Below the pieces are notes generated by a model. It ran no database searches. It saw only the letters and a list, made by a program, of their open reading frames with translations, and had not been told where the DNA came from. Shown one piece after another: positions 33,965-44,852 of a stretch of 64,000 bases of DNA. The DNA is taken from contig JAJQOW010000014.1 of the NCBI GenBank assembly GCA_037975125.1, positions 22,517,914 to 22,581,913 of the forward strand. Reading direction: 5' to 3'. The translations under genes were made by a program, and so were the position numbers. Each line of letters begins with the position of its first letter. The first letter of the stretch is position 1. The stretch is from Latrodectus hesperus (lineage: Eukaryota; Arthropoda; Arachnida; Araneae; Theridiidae).

Positions 33965-35222
33965 CAGAGCGTTGCAGCTCCGGGTGCAGGCCAGCCCCGG
34001 ACTATGCCTTAAGGTTAACGGGGCTGGAATACTCGCCCATCATCCGGCGCCTTTCCATTTTGCACCACTGATGAGATCACACCTTAGCTGGCACCCTCCT
34101 CCTCTTTAAGTTTATGACAGACTTTGGATGACTCAGATGAACGTGGACGAGTCCACCAGTTAGATAGAAGCTACCGGGTGAAAGTCATCGTGATTTTGAA
34201 GCACGTACCAAGCAGAAGACCCCCAGTACTTGGCGTGCCACAACTAGAGGGACCTCTTCATTAGGAAGACATGGCGACCATGCCAAGTTTTAATGTACCT
34301 CAGACGCCTTTAGCGAGCACTACGGATCTTTGGTTAAGCCGGAATTCCGATAGTAGCTTCTGATAACCTGGGGCCTGAACAGCTATCAGGCGAGTCGGCA
34401 GGTGGTAGATCGCCTAACGTCCTGTAGGAATGACAGGATAGCCTTCAATATAGAATCAGAGGCCACGAACCAGCTCCCATAAACCCTGGTGTTATGCGAC
34501 CCATGCCTAGGGCTATTTGGCACCGCGGTAATGGTGTCTTAACGGAGCCTCTAGTAACCTGGCGAACTTCTAGAGATTTTATGCCTTGCCCAGTAACCCA
34601 GGCAATGCTGGGTGGACTTATATTACCTGAGCTTATCTGATTGTTATCTTGTGGCTGAAAAGACACAAGAAATAACAAACCTTTCTGCACTTGCAAGTGA
34701 AGCCTCTGAAGTAGATCTTGCTGAAAAATACAAGGGAACTCAGAGGCAATCTAGTGAAGGGGCAGCAATGAATCCTTCACAGGAGGTAGAAATGACCTCC
34801 AAACCAACTTCTTCTGGTGAAAGTCAGGATGCTATCGCTAGCATGACTGACTCTCTGACCAGGTGGGACTGTTTCAGCAAGACTCTGTCTGCAGGAAATG
34901 TCATACGCAAGAGGAAACGGCCAGAGCATATTATTTATGAATGTGAGACTCTTGCCCTCCCTAGATTAACTTCTTTAGGCATCATCCATACTAGAGAGCT
35001 ACACCTAGACTCCATTAAAGGATTACCGGACTTTATTAATAAAGTGGGTGACCCGAGCAACTGGAACTAGGAAACACTAGGGTTTGGAGTTAATAGTACA
35101 AAATGCTGATAAAAGCAGATTGCCCAATGACATACAAACCCAACTCTAAGAAGAAGAAGAAGAAGCTTCTGATAATGAGAACGACACCCTACCAACCCCG
35201 CCACCGCAGCACTTAGCACAGA
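33965..35222 (-). mobile_element. SINE-G head with H tail, split by LINE derivative
   Basis: Minus strand. The head at 35222-35176 (GCGGTGGCGGGGTTGGTAGG) continues after the insertion at 34366 (GAAGCTACTATCGGAATTCC) through the SINE-G body, then below 34140 switches to SINE-H tail (GGGCGAGTATTCCAGCCCCG). The insert's TSD AGCTTCTGATAA is part of the head. Confidence 0.7.
34367..35163 (+). mobile_element. Internally deleted LINE-F derivative, copy 1
   Basis: 797 bp between 12-bp TSDs AGCTTCTGATAA (34355-34366 and 35164-35175). The 5' end CCTGGGGCCTGAACAGC is identical in position to copy 2 at 41274. The first 500 bp is a 5' region absent from the other LINE-F copies here, with an open frame (34612 on) encoding TNLSALASEASEVDLAEKYK. 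At about 34866 it joins the LINE-F 3' end (GGGACTGTTTCAGCAAGAC), which continues to the AAG tail. Reverse transcriptase and RNase H are absent. Mobilisation in trans by LINE-F enzymes is the natural inference. Confidence 0.85.
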
Positions 35223-35500
35223 GTGGTACAGAGGAACCACGGACTGTACCTTAATATGCAAGGAATATTACCTCATCATCAAGTGCCTCGTTAATTTGAA
35301 CCAGTGTCAGGTGACGAGGTCGCACATGAGCTGGCATCATCCACTCCACACCAGTGGAAGGGTTTGGATGTCATAGATGAACGCCCCTAACCCATGGTGC
35401 TCCAGCAACTCAGTGAGGGAGAATGTGGTCACCCTCCCAATCATGCCCTCGGCTAATGATGCTTCACATCGATGATCTTAACAGAAAGGTACTGAGCCTC
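35223..35500 (-). mobile_element. SINE-H tail fragment
   Basis: Shares CATCAAGTGCCTCGTTAATT, GGTGACGAGGTCGCAC and CTCCAGCAACTCAGTGAGGG with the element at 14300-15166, same orientation. The head is missing. Confidence 0.65.
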
Positions 35501-36339
35501 TGGAGTTTACTTTTCATAGACAGTATGCCAGTTTTAACGGGTTTACAAAGCACCCCCAAGCATCTGTTCAGACACAGTTGAAGCGCCAGGCACGGTAAAA
35601 CTGGGAACAATTCTCGGGAATCAGTAACACAAAGATTTTGATAGGCTATAAGATTTTTTTAAAATGTGATTATTGTAAACATAATTGCAAAATGATTTAT
35701 TCGGTAACATTTTGACTCCACAATCACAATTTGCTCACAAGTGCATTGCAAGCACAAATGTTCAAATGTGAGAATTGGGCCTAACAGCTTCTGAACTGTA
35801 GATCAGATCATGCAAACTATGTCTTCAAGTTCGAATAAGGCTGATAGGCGATAAAAGCAGCTTACATTTTGCTTTTAAATAACAGAAAAAATGACTGCTG
35901 ATTTTACAGAACGAGTAATTGAAAATTAACAATGAATGATTTGATAGCTGAAAGCTCATTTAATGTATTTAAATATCCTTTTAAATGTAAGGTTCATATT
36001 AATCAGAGTAAAATATCCGGAAGTACCCTTTATGGACTACTTCCGGGAGGATATTTCCATAGATACCAGTCTTTACTCAAGTGCCCCTTGATAGGAGACA
36101 TCTGTCGACATTTCGACAGAGCTTATAACAAAAACGAACACCTTATCCTTTGAATCCTTTGTATAGTGTCGAACTTGATTTCGAAAGGGATATGAGCGGA
36201 TTCGAGAGGGATAGGAAATTTTCAAATGTTTGGAAGATGCCCACCAAGAAGGATATATGGATGCACGTCAACAAATACTGAAGGTAACGCATTGGTATCA
36301 ATGCTACAACCAACATCAAAGGTTCTCTCACATTTTAAT
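35501..36339. other. No gene recognised
   Basis: A small inverted repeat, CCGGAAGTA ... TACTTCCGG, lies near 36018-36048. The rest is unassigned. Confidence 0.35.
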
Positions 36340-37130
36340 GAGGACTTAATATGAGGAAGAGCTACCATGGTAAGCAGATTCTCATTTTTAATGACAGTCA
36401 AACCGCTGTAAAAGCGCTCAGTTCTTTCGAAATCAAATCTAAAATGATTTTGGAATGTAGAAACCTTCTTACAGAACTGGCAACTAGAAACAAGGTGATC
36501 CTTGTATGCGTGCCAGGGCACAAAAGTATCGAAGGTAATGAAAGGGCTGATGAACTTGCTAAACAAGGATCGTCTTTTGCTCCCATCGGTGCAGAACCTT
36601 TTTGTGGGATCCATTTGAAGACCGCAAAAACCAATGTTCTTAGATGGGAAAAACGGAAGATGTATGAAGCTTGGCTCAACACTCCTGGTCAAACCCACGC
36701 TAAAAGTATGATCTGTGGATCATCAGCGAGGATTGCCTCTGAAATTCTAAGATGCTCTAGGCAGAAGATACGTTTCATCGTAGGCTTCATAACTGGGCAC
36801 TACTATTTCAGAAAACACCTCCATAAAATGGGACTGTTTCAGCAAGACCCTATCTGCAGGAAAAGTCATACGAAAGAGGAAACGGCCAAGCATATCATTT
36901 ACGAATGCGAGGCTCTTGCCCTCCCTAGATTAACTTCTTTAGGCATCATCCATACTAGAGAGTTACACCTAAACTCCATTGAAGGGTTATATATATCGGA
37001 CTTTATTAATAAAGTGGGTGACCCGAGCAACTGGAACTAGGAAACATTGGGTTTGGAGTTATTGGTACAAAATGCTGATAAAAGCAGAGGTGTCCAATGA
37101 CATACAAACCCAAATCTAAGAAGAAGAAGA
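36340..37130 (+). mobile_element. LINE-F copy with the best RNase H frame
   Basis: Open for 229 codons (36351-37040). It starts near an RNase H acidic residue (IFNDSQTAVKAL) and continues with CVPGHKSIEGNERADELAKQ, which keeps the His and final Asp of the domain although the usual Trp is Cys. The knuckle reads CRKSHTKEETAKHIIYEC, so one metal-binding Cys is Ser. The frame ends at NKVGDPSNWN. 3' untranslated text and an AAG tail follow to 37130. Reverse transcriptase is missing (5' truncation near 36340). Confidence 0.88.
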
Positions 37131-37691
37131 TCCAATTTAAAAACGGAAAGAGCCACTTCTCTATTATCTGCCGTAAAACACCCGATGAAAAGACACTAAA
37201 AGTTTATTAAAATGAAAAGCCGCTCCATCCAATCCTTTTTATAATTTTATTTATCAAATATCATTTGTTTTTATGAGCGAAGAAGTATTGCATCGTGCTA
37301 TTTAATTTAGTACACGATAACGGGATAAACAAAAGAAAAATACCCAGAATAATCTTTCGATATCTCCAAATAGAATTCATCAAAATCCTATTTAAAGGCA
37401 AATAAATATGATTATTATTAAAGTTAACTTGAAACTTTAATGGTTTTTCCCAAAAATTTATTTTCGGAAAAACTAACAAATTGCATTAACGTTTTTTTTT
37501 CTTGTACTCACATATACTTATGATAACTATTTTAGGAATAATGATTGCTATTGTTTTAACCAGTTGATTCGGGAAATTTTTATTCTCTCTTTGCATCCTT
37601 ATTTCTCCTATTTCCAGGAGAACGGTCACTCTTTAAATAGAATAAAAGAGAAAAGAATTGTGCCTGATTCGGAGGACGGCATCGGTCTCAC
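37131..37691. other. AT-rich, nothing recognised
   Basis: No repeat or gene seen up to the GC-rich patch. Confidence 0.4.
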
Positions 37692-37825
37692 CCCCTCATC
37701 CCTCCGGATGACGTCCTCAGCCTCTTTCAACATTTCCCGGCAGGAAGCTCCGAATCTGGTATTTGTCACCTGCAGTCCGTCCTCCCCGGTACTTTTACTC
37801 GACCCCGCGGCCTCTTCCTGTACAC
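37692..37825 (-). CDS. Candidate host exon, unknown protein
   Basis: A GC-rich island in AT DNA. On the minus strand a pyrimidine tract and GTTAAG (37826-37840) give an acceptor, and GAGGG|GTGAGA gives a donor after 37692. The 134-nt exon is open and encodes SSKSTGEDGLQVTNTRFG then ASCREMLKEAEDVIRRDEG, a charged, helix-prone sequence with G/C-rich third positions. The frame stays open past the donor to a stop near 37630. The plus strand is also open (37564-37830) with an acceptor and AATAAA near 37860, but its product is Ser/Pro/Leu-rich as expected of an antisense frame. I do not recognise the protein. Confidence 0.38.
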
Positions 37826-37829
37826 CTTA

Positions 37830-38324
37830 ACGACAAAAAGGAAAGAGGTGGGGAGTCTAATAAATCTGTCCGCTTCAGTCCAATAAATCTGTCGCTTGCG
37901 GTGGGGAGGTGATCACCCCTTCCCCACCGCATACATGAAGTTAATATCCCCCCCCTCGTAGTTAATCATTATTATGTACTCTATTATTAACAGAACAAAC
38001 ATTAATGTTAACTATTAAGCACCAACGCTCAACATGGCCATGCTGTTTATAAGACCCATGCTCTAAGGTGTTCCGAGTTCGATTCCAACTACAGATCAAC
38101 AACGGGAGGCGAATGGTGCGCTTCTGTTATCAATATGAATCAAAATATTTACTCGTAAAAAAGATTTATTCTAATATCACAATAGCTTAAAGGCAACTTA
38201 TTCGCTAAGGACGATTCAATTCGATGAAATTATCCGATTGGACAGTTTAATTTAAAGAGCCACGCATAAAAACAAATGAAACTTCTATCTCCAATTCGCG
38301 CAGTACTTGCACGCTCATCGTGTT
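37830..38324. other. No gene; tRNA-like trace
   Basis: A tRNA-like trace at about 38035-38095 (CCGAGTTCGATTCCAACTAC). AATAAA twice near 37860-37885. Confidence 0.35.
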
Positions 38325-38610
38325 CTAGTGGTTAGTCATCCTTCTTAGTACTGCTTACTGCAGTACTAACACGCTCACCATGTGTTAGTGGTTAGACAGC
38401 ATTCTTCGAAGCATAAGTTCCCGAGTTCGATTCCAGCCACTGATGAATATGGGGAAATAGATATTATGCTTCTGCTTGCATGCATGTTTGACGGGTGAGT
38501 GCTTGAGAGTGTTTGGATTTCCTCTCTTGTGCTAGAGCCCAGTAGCTGTGAAAAGCCCTCCATTCTTCCACTGTCCACTGCGTGGCACCAGAAAAAAAGA
38601 GTGTGACGTC
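38325..38610 (+). mobile_element. SINE-J, tRNA-like head, partly duplicated
   Basis: Two head starts in tandem (ATCGTGTTCTAGTGGTTAGT at 38318-38337 and CCATGTGTTAGTGGTTAGAC at 38378-38397). The second continues through B box GAGTTCGATTCCAGC to a body ending near GTGGCACCAG. A diverged head also appears at 38725-38790. Confidence 0.5.
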
Positions 38611-39106
38611 ACGGGTGATGTTCAGAGGGAAATCTTGGAACAGGCAGCAAACTACTGGGAGTGGTTTTTTTTATTGCAAACAAATATGATGATCCCTTTT
38701 TAGGATCAATTCGAAGATAGTGGCTTATTGGTGAAATCGCACTCATCGGAGTGTAAGTTACCAGGTTCGATACCAGATAATGTTGAGAAACGAGTGATAT
38801 ATTACATAGACACGTTTGTTGAGTTGAGAAACTTTTAATTCACTCCTTCTTGGTGAACTGAATACTTCCACTTATTTCTGAAAATTCTTAGAAAAATATA
38901 ATAAATGATCAAAATCCAGAAAAAAAGTAAAAAAAAAAAAAAATATCACCGCTTAGCTAGAACTTTTTGGCGATTCACATGATGAAATAATCATAGATTT
39001 GCTATGATTATTTGACACCAAAATATGTCTTTTTATTATAGATAGTGATCCGTATGCAGCGTGTTGCAAAACAAGAAACCATGATAACTATCAGTCATCA
39101 TTACTT
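38611..39106. other. No gene recognised
   Basis: Contains the diverged tRNA-like head noted above and a 16-A run near 38929. Confidence 0.35.
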
Positions 39107-39388
39107 TGCTGTTGTTGTTGTCTTGTGTCAGCTAATGTGGCAATATGGAGAGTGCCACTCCTCTTTTCCAACTGAACAGTAGTTTGGTGAGTGAAGTCCG
39201 ACTTCCTCAGAACACACATGCCATAGGTACCCGTTTATAGGGTGGGCAACCATCCCCAACCCATTCATACAAGAAAAGGACAAAGACAGAAGACACAGAG
39301 AGAGAAAATACATTCATACCCTAGCATGAATTCGAACACAGGACCTCCCTATCCGTAGTCAGGCACGCTGATTTCTAGACAGGGTGGA
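39107..39388 (-). mobile_element. SINE-A copy
   Basis: Tail TTGTTGTTGTC at the left, TCCGACTTCCTCAGAACACA block, GGGTGGGCAACCATC, and a head ending at TCTAGACAGGGTGG. It adjoins the Tc1 relic directly. Confidence 0.85.
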
Positions 39389-39394
39389 TAGTAG

Positions 39395-40040
39395 TAGGTG
39401 GAAGGGTAGATGTGCAGGTCGGTGTGGTATCCTAGTGAAATCCCTGCCCACACCATAATGCTACCTTCTCTGAATGCGTGATGTTTTGGGGCTGATTCCG
39501 TGTTCCTTGTTTACGCCATATCCCTATACGCTTGTCATCTGGCTAAAGAGCAAATCTTGACGCATCAGTAAACATGTGTAAACATGTCATTGCCCCAGTC
39601 AGACACAGTCCAATTGACATGTTCCTGGCATCACTTTGATCGTGCCTTTCTAGATTGGATGGATAGAGAAACACAAACTCGAGGTACCCGGGCATACAGT
39701 CGACTCATATGTAATCTTCGGCGTACAGTGGCAGCAGATATCACCTTATCAATGTACGCTTGTAATCATAAATGTCACACGTGTGGAGGTCGCTCTGCGA
39801 TTCCTCACTTGGCTAAAATCACAACATATCGATCTTCCGCTGGGTTTGTAACCCTTGGGCGACCGGCTACGGGCCTTCGGACAACTGTCTGTGTGGTTTG
39901 GAATTGTTTCTATAAACGTGAAATTACAGAATGATGAACGTCAAAGAAAAGAGCAACATCTGAGATCGACTGTCCTGATTCCACAGCACGCCAGCACACA
40001 AAATCTTGCATTCGTCTTCTGGAAGTCATAGAAATACGTA
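39395..40040 (-). pseudogene. Tc1 transposase relic, N-terminal two thirds
   Basis: On the minus strand, in order and with frame changes: a helix-turn-helix block (SDVALFFDVHHSVISRL), the GRPRVTNPAEDRYVV linker, ATVRRRLHMSRLYARVPRV, the REHVNWT-like block, DASRFAL (the first catalytic Asp block is damaged), RIGIWRKQGTRNQPQNIT, and IMVWAGISLGYHTDLHIY near 39440. The part with the second and third acidic residues is missing and replaced by a SINE-A. No inverted repeats recovered. Confidence 0.75.
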
Positions 40041-40438
40041 TGTCTCGAAAACAAATTGTACGAAAGTCTTAAACACCTTCTATCAGCACTTACAATCAAC
40101 TTCTGTAATTCTTCATAAAGCTGGTATCTCATAAGACTTGCCCTTTTTGCATATTTCTTGACATGAAAACGCGATTGGCTGTTACCTAACATGTTAGCAT
40201 ACTTCCATCTACCTCTGCAGCGATTTGCATCCTCTTCAATTCTGATTGGCTTCCGGAAATTAGCATTTTCCTTTCCATGCTTAACTTCTGTAATAAGAAA
40301 TCGTTTATTCATAAAATGATCGACACTATTCTTTCAGACATTGGATGCTGAACTTCGTCTTGTTTTTCTGCCGCTAGAAGAATGCAGTTTGAAGGCATGC
40401 AGCAAACACAATAAGAAGTTAGATTTACAACGCCGTCA
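40041..40438. other. Possible 5' part of the Tc1 relic
   Basis: Sits upstream of the transposase relic on the minus strand; the frame is broken and no inverted repeat is visible. Confidence 0.3.
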
Positions 40439-40628
<190 letters not shown>

Positions 40629-40940
40629 GCTTGTTTTGTAAGTGGTGGCATTTCACGCTCTCAACGTTCAGTTTTGAAGTTAGATACTCGAGCAGGGCCA
40701 GTACCTTCTGATAATATAAAGAAAGCCTAGATAGTAAAGAGAAAGAAAATCTGAGAAAGCCTGGCAACCACGTGACCAAATGACTGTGACGTTGCATTCG
40801 TAGACCGACGCTTTCTTCTACGTGACGCTTTAACAGAGACTGTTGTTACTGTATGTTTTACTGTTTAGCGGTAGTTCGTTTTCAAGATATTTTTCAAAAT
40901 ATTTTATTATATTTTTATCCTGTGTAAAATAATAAAGAAC

Positions 40941-42402
40941 ATGCCTTTTAAATGTTGCGCAAATGCCCATAAAGGCAATTATGATCCTGGACCAACTTTT
41001 TCGCTTTTGATTCCCACGTGAAGAAGATTTGAAACGCTAATGGAGAGAAAATAAGGAAGTAACCAAACATTCCAGGGTAAGTAAATGAATTTAATTTGTT
41101 TCCTTTGCATGAATTTTATCTTGTTCTTTTTTTTTAATATCATTAATAGTAATAAAAAATTTCAAAAGAAATCAAAAGTGAATTCCAATAAAAAAATTTT
41201 TTAAATTTGCTACTCGTAAAATCATATCACTCAAATTTAAATTTTCATAGAAAAGTAAAATAATTATTTAGTTCCTGGGGCCTGAGCAGCCACCAGGCGC
41301 GTCGGTAGGTGGTGGATCACCGAACGTCCTGTAGGAATGACAGGATAGCCTTGAATATAGAATCAGAGGCCGCGAACCAGCTCCCGTAAACCCTGGTGTT
41401 ATGCGATCCGTGCCTAGGGCTAATTGGCACCGCGGTATTGGTGTCTTAACGGAGCCTCTAGTTGCCTGGCAAACTTCTAGAGTAATTTGCCTTGCCCAGT
41501 ATCTCAGGCAATGCTGGGTGGACTTATATTACCTGAGCTTATAAATTGTTATCTTGTGGCTGAAAAGACACAAGAAATAACAAACCTTTCTGCATCTGCA
41601 GGTGATGATGCCTCTGAAGTAGACCTTGCTGTAAAAGACAAGGGAACTCAGAGGCAATCTTGTAAAGGGGCAGTAATGATCCTTCACTTGCGGTAGAAAT
41701 GACCACCAAACCATCTTCTGGTGAAAGTCAGGAAGGTATCCCTAGTATGACTGACTCTCTGACCAGGTGGGACTGTTTCAGCAAGACCCTATCTGCTGGA
41801 AATGTCATACGCAAGAGGAAACGACAGAGCATATCATTTATGAATGCGAGGCTCTTGCCTTCCCTAGATTAACCTCTTTAGGCATCATCCATACTAGAGA
41901 GTGACACCTAGACTCCATTAAAGGGTTATCGGACTTTATTAATAAAGTGGGTGACCCGAGCAACTGGAACTAGGAAACATTGGGTTTGGAGTGAATAGTC
42001 CAAAATGCTGATAAAAGCAGAGGTGCCCAATGACATAGAAACCCAGTTCTAAGAAGAAGATGAAGAAGAAGAAGAATTATTTAGTTTTCGATTTATTAAT
42101 AGTAATAAAGTGTTTGAGTTAAAAGAGAGCTGCAATAATAGATAAACTCTAAGCTATTTCGAAATTAATTTTAGAATGCATTCTAATGATCATATCAAAT
42201 AAAAAAATCTAATATTATTAGTAAAGAAAAACTGAGATTTCTTAGTTGCATGTATATCAGCTTTCTTAATCTAAATTTTTCTTTTAGGTGTGTGAACTGC
42301 ATTTCAAACCAAGTGATATTTTAAGAACTAGTGAAGCTTTCAATGAGATAAATGGTAATAGAATAGTCGTGATCCTTCAGTATTCGAAATTACATCCTAA
42401 TG
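40941..42402 (+). pseudogene. Decayed THAP-domain gene, two exons
   Basis: Exon 1 (40941-41076) starts ATGCCTTTTAAATGTTGC and, with one frameshift and one in-frame TAA, encodes the front of a THAP zinc finger: PFKCC, HKGNYDPGPTF, FPREEDLKR and WRENKEV. It ends HSR at a perfect GTAAGT donor (41077). Exon 2 begins at 42288 after CTTTTAG and continues in phase with VCELHFKPSDILRTSEAF, which carries the Cys-His pair of the C2CH motif. The second Cys of the first pair appears as His. The intron (41077-42287) contains a LINE derivative; exon 2 is cut by a SINE-A at 42403. It could be a host THAP gene copy or part of a P-type transposon; no catalytic region is seen. Confidence 0.7.
41274..42074 (+). 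mobile_element. Internally deleted LINE-F derivative, copy 2
   Basis: 801 bp between perfect 12-bp TSDs AATTATTTAGTT (41262-41273 and 42075-42086). Same 5' start (CCTGGGGCCTGAGCAGC), same internal join (ACCAGGTGGGACTGTTTCAG, about 41762-41781) and same 3' end as copy 1. The short frame near the 5' part (41487-41696) matches the copy 1 frame before breaking. It lies in the intron of the THAP pseudogene, sense orientation. Confidence 0.88.
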
Positions 42403-42606
42403 CTGCCACCCACCCTCTCTAGTGGTCAGAGTCCCTGACTACGGATTGGGAGGTCCTGGGTTCGAATACCGGTTCGGGCATGGACGTACTTTCTCTCTCT
42501 ATCTATCCTGTCTTTGTCCTTTCCTTGTATGAAGTTCCCTATGGCATGTGTGTACTGAAGAAGTCGGACTCCACACCTAATTATGGTTCAGTTGAAAAAG
42601 TGGATT
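42403..42606 (+). mobile_element. SINE-A, internally deleted, in THAP exon 2
   Basis: Begins CTGCCACCCACCCTCTCTAG, B box GGTTCGAATACC. The GTGAATGGTTGCC block is deleted between TGTATGAA and GTTCCCTATGG. The 3' part is lost after GAAAAAGTGGA. Confidence 0.8.
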
Positions 42607-44123
42607 CTGGATTTTTGGGTTGTAGTCAAAAAAATAGCAATTTTATATTTTTAAATATTGGCTGTAATCCACATCCAAATTTGTGTACTTCTGTTGTTAT
42701 TGATGAAAATCTGATATTAAATCGTTTCATTAAAAATGTGCCAATAAAAAAATAAGTAAGCATTCTTTACCATTTCAAATTAATAATGTTATTGATACTA
42801 GTAATATACAATAAAATATAAAGCAAATTAAATTAAATCAAAATTATGAGGATTATGAAACATTTGTATGATTTAATTAATAATATTTCATCTTGTTCGT
42901 CAGAAAATACTGTAAATAAAATACAGAGAGATGTTTTGTTAAGGAACGTATTTCTTTTTAAAAGGTTATTTTACTTGTTATATGTTGTAATCATAGAGCA
43001 TATACATTTTTAATAATTAAGATTCTGAATGAATCTGAAATTTTCCTACCTTTTGAAAAATAGGAAAATGCACATGCTGTTGAAAAAGTAAAATTCTTCA
43101 TAGTCATACAAATCATGTATAAATATATTTCTTAAAAATTATTGCAAAAAAAATGATGACTCTATAGTGATTAATACTCAATCTAAAAAAAAGAAAAATT
43201 CAAACTTTTCCTAATTCTGAAAAAATTATATTTTAATGTAATTTGTATCATAAATTGTATCCAATATATTTATTTTCTTTTAAAACTAAAGTCATTCTGA
43301 AAATAAGTTTAAGAGTATTCAAGTAGTTTATTTTTATCCATTGTTAGGAATGTATTAAAATAAATCGAATAAAAATTTAATAATTATGTACATAATTTAA
43401 TTTTATTCTAATACATATTAATAATGTATTTGGGTTCTAATATGCAAAATAATGTTTATGTTTGTTTTTCAAATTAAATTTGTGTATTGTTTTTAAAAGA
43501 AATATAAAAAAGTATGATTATAATAAATTATTTTCTGTTTTGTTATTTGTCTTTTCCACTTCAATAATACAAAATAGTTATCACCCATTAAATGCTGTAC
43601 ATCTATCATACAAATGGAATATATTTTGCTGATAAATTAATCATGTGTTTGCATTTAAAAGATTTTAAAGAAGTATTTTTAATTCATTATAGATTATGTT
43701 GCTAATAATTATTTTAGAATAAAATATAGCACCCGGATTTTAAAAAATGCACGCAGATATATATTTCATTTTAAATGTACTCCGAACGAAAATATAAATT
43801 CCAATATTGAATAAAATTCCATAGACTTGATCTTAATAGGAGTAGAAAGTTAGTTATTCACAATTGTAAGTTACACTTACAATTGTTACAAGTTATACTT
43901 GAATAAATTTTTTCATATAGCTGCTATTAATTTTTTAATATCTTTCGTGGAAATAATATCAGAATCAATTTAAAAGTATAAAATTGATTGCTAGGGATTT
44001 TTGAACAACATAAAAACAGTTCCTTCGGAATATTTTATTCATGAACGAACTCAGTTGATTTCAGTCATCCCCTCATGACGTCACAAGAGAGTGGTCTGGC
44101 TTTCTTGGCTACAGAGGGTGATG
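42607..44123. other. AT-rich, nothing recognised
   Basis: The first 150 bp (open to 42755) may be the continuation of the THAP pseudogene. A 12-bp inverted repeat ACAATTGTAAGT/ACTTACAATTGT lies near 43861-43887. Confidence 0.35.
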
Positions 44124-44329
44124 GGTGGGAAAGGTGGACTCAGCCTTTCATCCCTTTAGTGGGTCGATAAACTGAGTACAAAACATGCTTGGGAACTAAA
44201 CACTGGGGGTTTCACGTTAGGCTGACCGCCTAAATAGGACATATGCTTCGTTCCCCAGGGCCCTCGGTCATGAAAACAGTCATGGGTACTGTTGGCCTTG
44301 GCCTAAATGAGCTGTGGTGCTACGGAAGG

Positions 44330-44330
<1 letters not shown>
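44124..44330 (+). mobile_element. SINE-D, head lost, ends at (TA)n
   Basis: CTCAGCCTTTCATCCCTTTA, CATGCTTGGGAACTAAACAC and CCCCAGGGCCCTCGGTCATG, ending at GTGGTGCTACGG just before the TA tract. Confidence 0.85.

Positions 44331-44406
<76 letters not shown>
44331..44406. repeat. (TA)n tract
   Basis: About 37 TA units, abutting the 3' end of a SINE-D. Confidence 0.97.
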
Positions 44407-44412
<6 letters not shown>

Positions 44413-44563
44413 GTATTTATATCGAATTGATCCAAGATACTATATAGAGAGCCTGTGTTTTGTATTCTTGTTGAAGACTTCTGTATTGATCTAAAATACA
44501 TGTTTGCACCATGCAGTTTTTTCTGAGAATTAGACTTTTCTCTAGCAATAGTGATCGATTTGT

Positions 44564-44838
44564 TGTTGTCGTGTGCCAGCCAGGCTGGCAATATGGGGTG
44601 CGCTGCTCCACTTTTCCAACTGAACCCTATTTTGGTGTGGAGTCCGACTTCCTCAGTACACACATGCCATAGGGACCCGTTTATAGGGTAGGTAACCATT
44701 CACTCCACATTCATACAAGGAAAGGACAAAGACAGGATAGATAGAGAGAGAAAGTACATCCATGCCCGAACCGGGATTCGAACCCAGGACCTCCCTATCC
44801 GCAGTCAGGCCCACTGACCACTAGACAAGTTGGGCGGC
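44564..44838 (-). mobile_element. SINE-A, full length with perfect TSD
   Basis: 14-bp TSD AGTGATCGATTTGT at 44550-44563 and 44839-44852. Complete body and head (B box GGTTCGAATCCC on the minus strand near 44775). One of the least decayed copies. Confidence 0.93.
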
Positions 44839-44852
44839 AGTGATCGATTTGT

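Noticed and set aside
34612..35070. 152-codon frame as a host gene
   Set aside because: It spans the internal deletion join of the LINE derivative, so it is a fusion of two retroelement parts.
36222..36698. 158-codon minus-strand frame over LINE-F
   Set aside because: Antisense shadow of the RNase H frame.
37564..37830. Plus-strand frame as the main coding strand of the GC island
   Set aside because: Ser/Pro/Leu-rich product typical of an antisense frame; the minus strand has the better composition and both splice borders. Kept only as an alternative.
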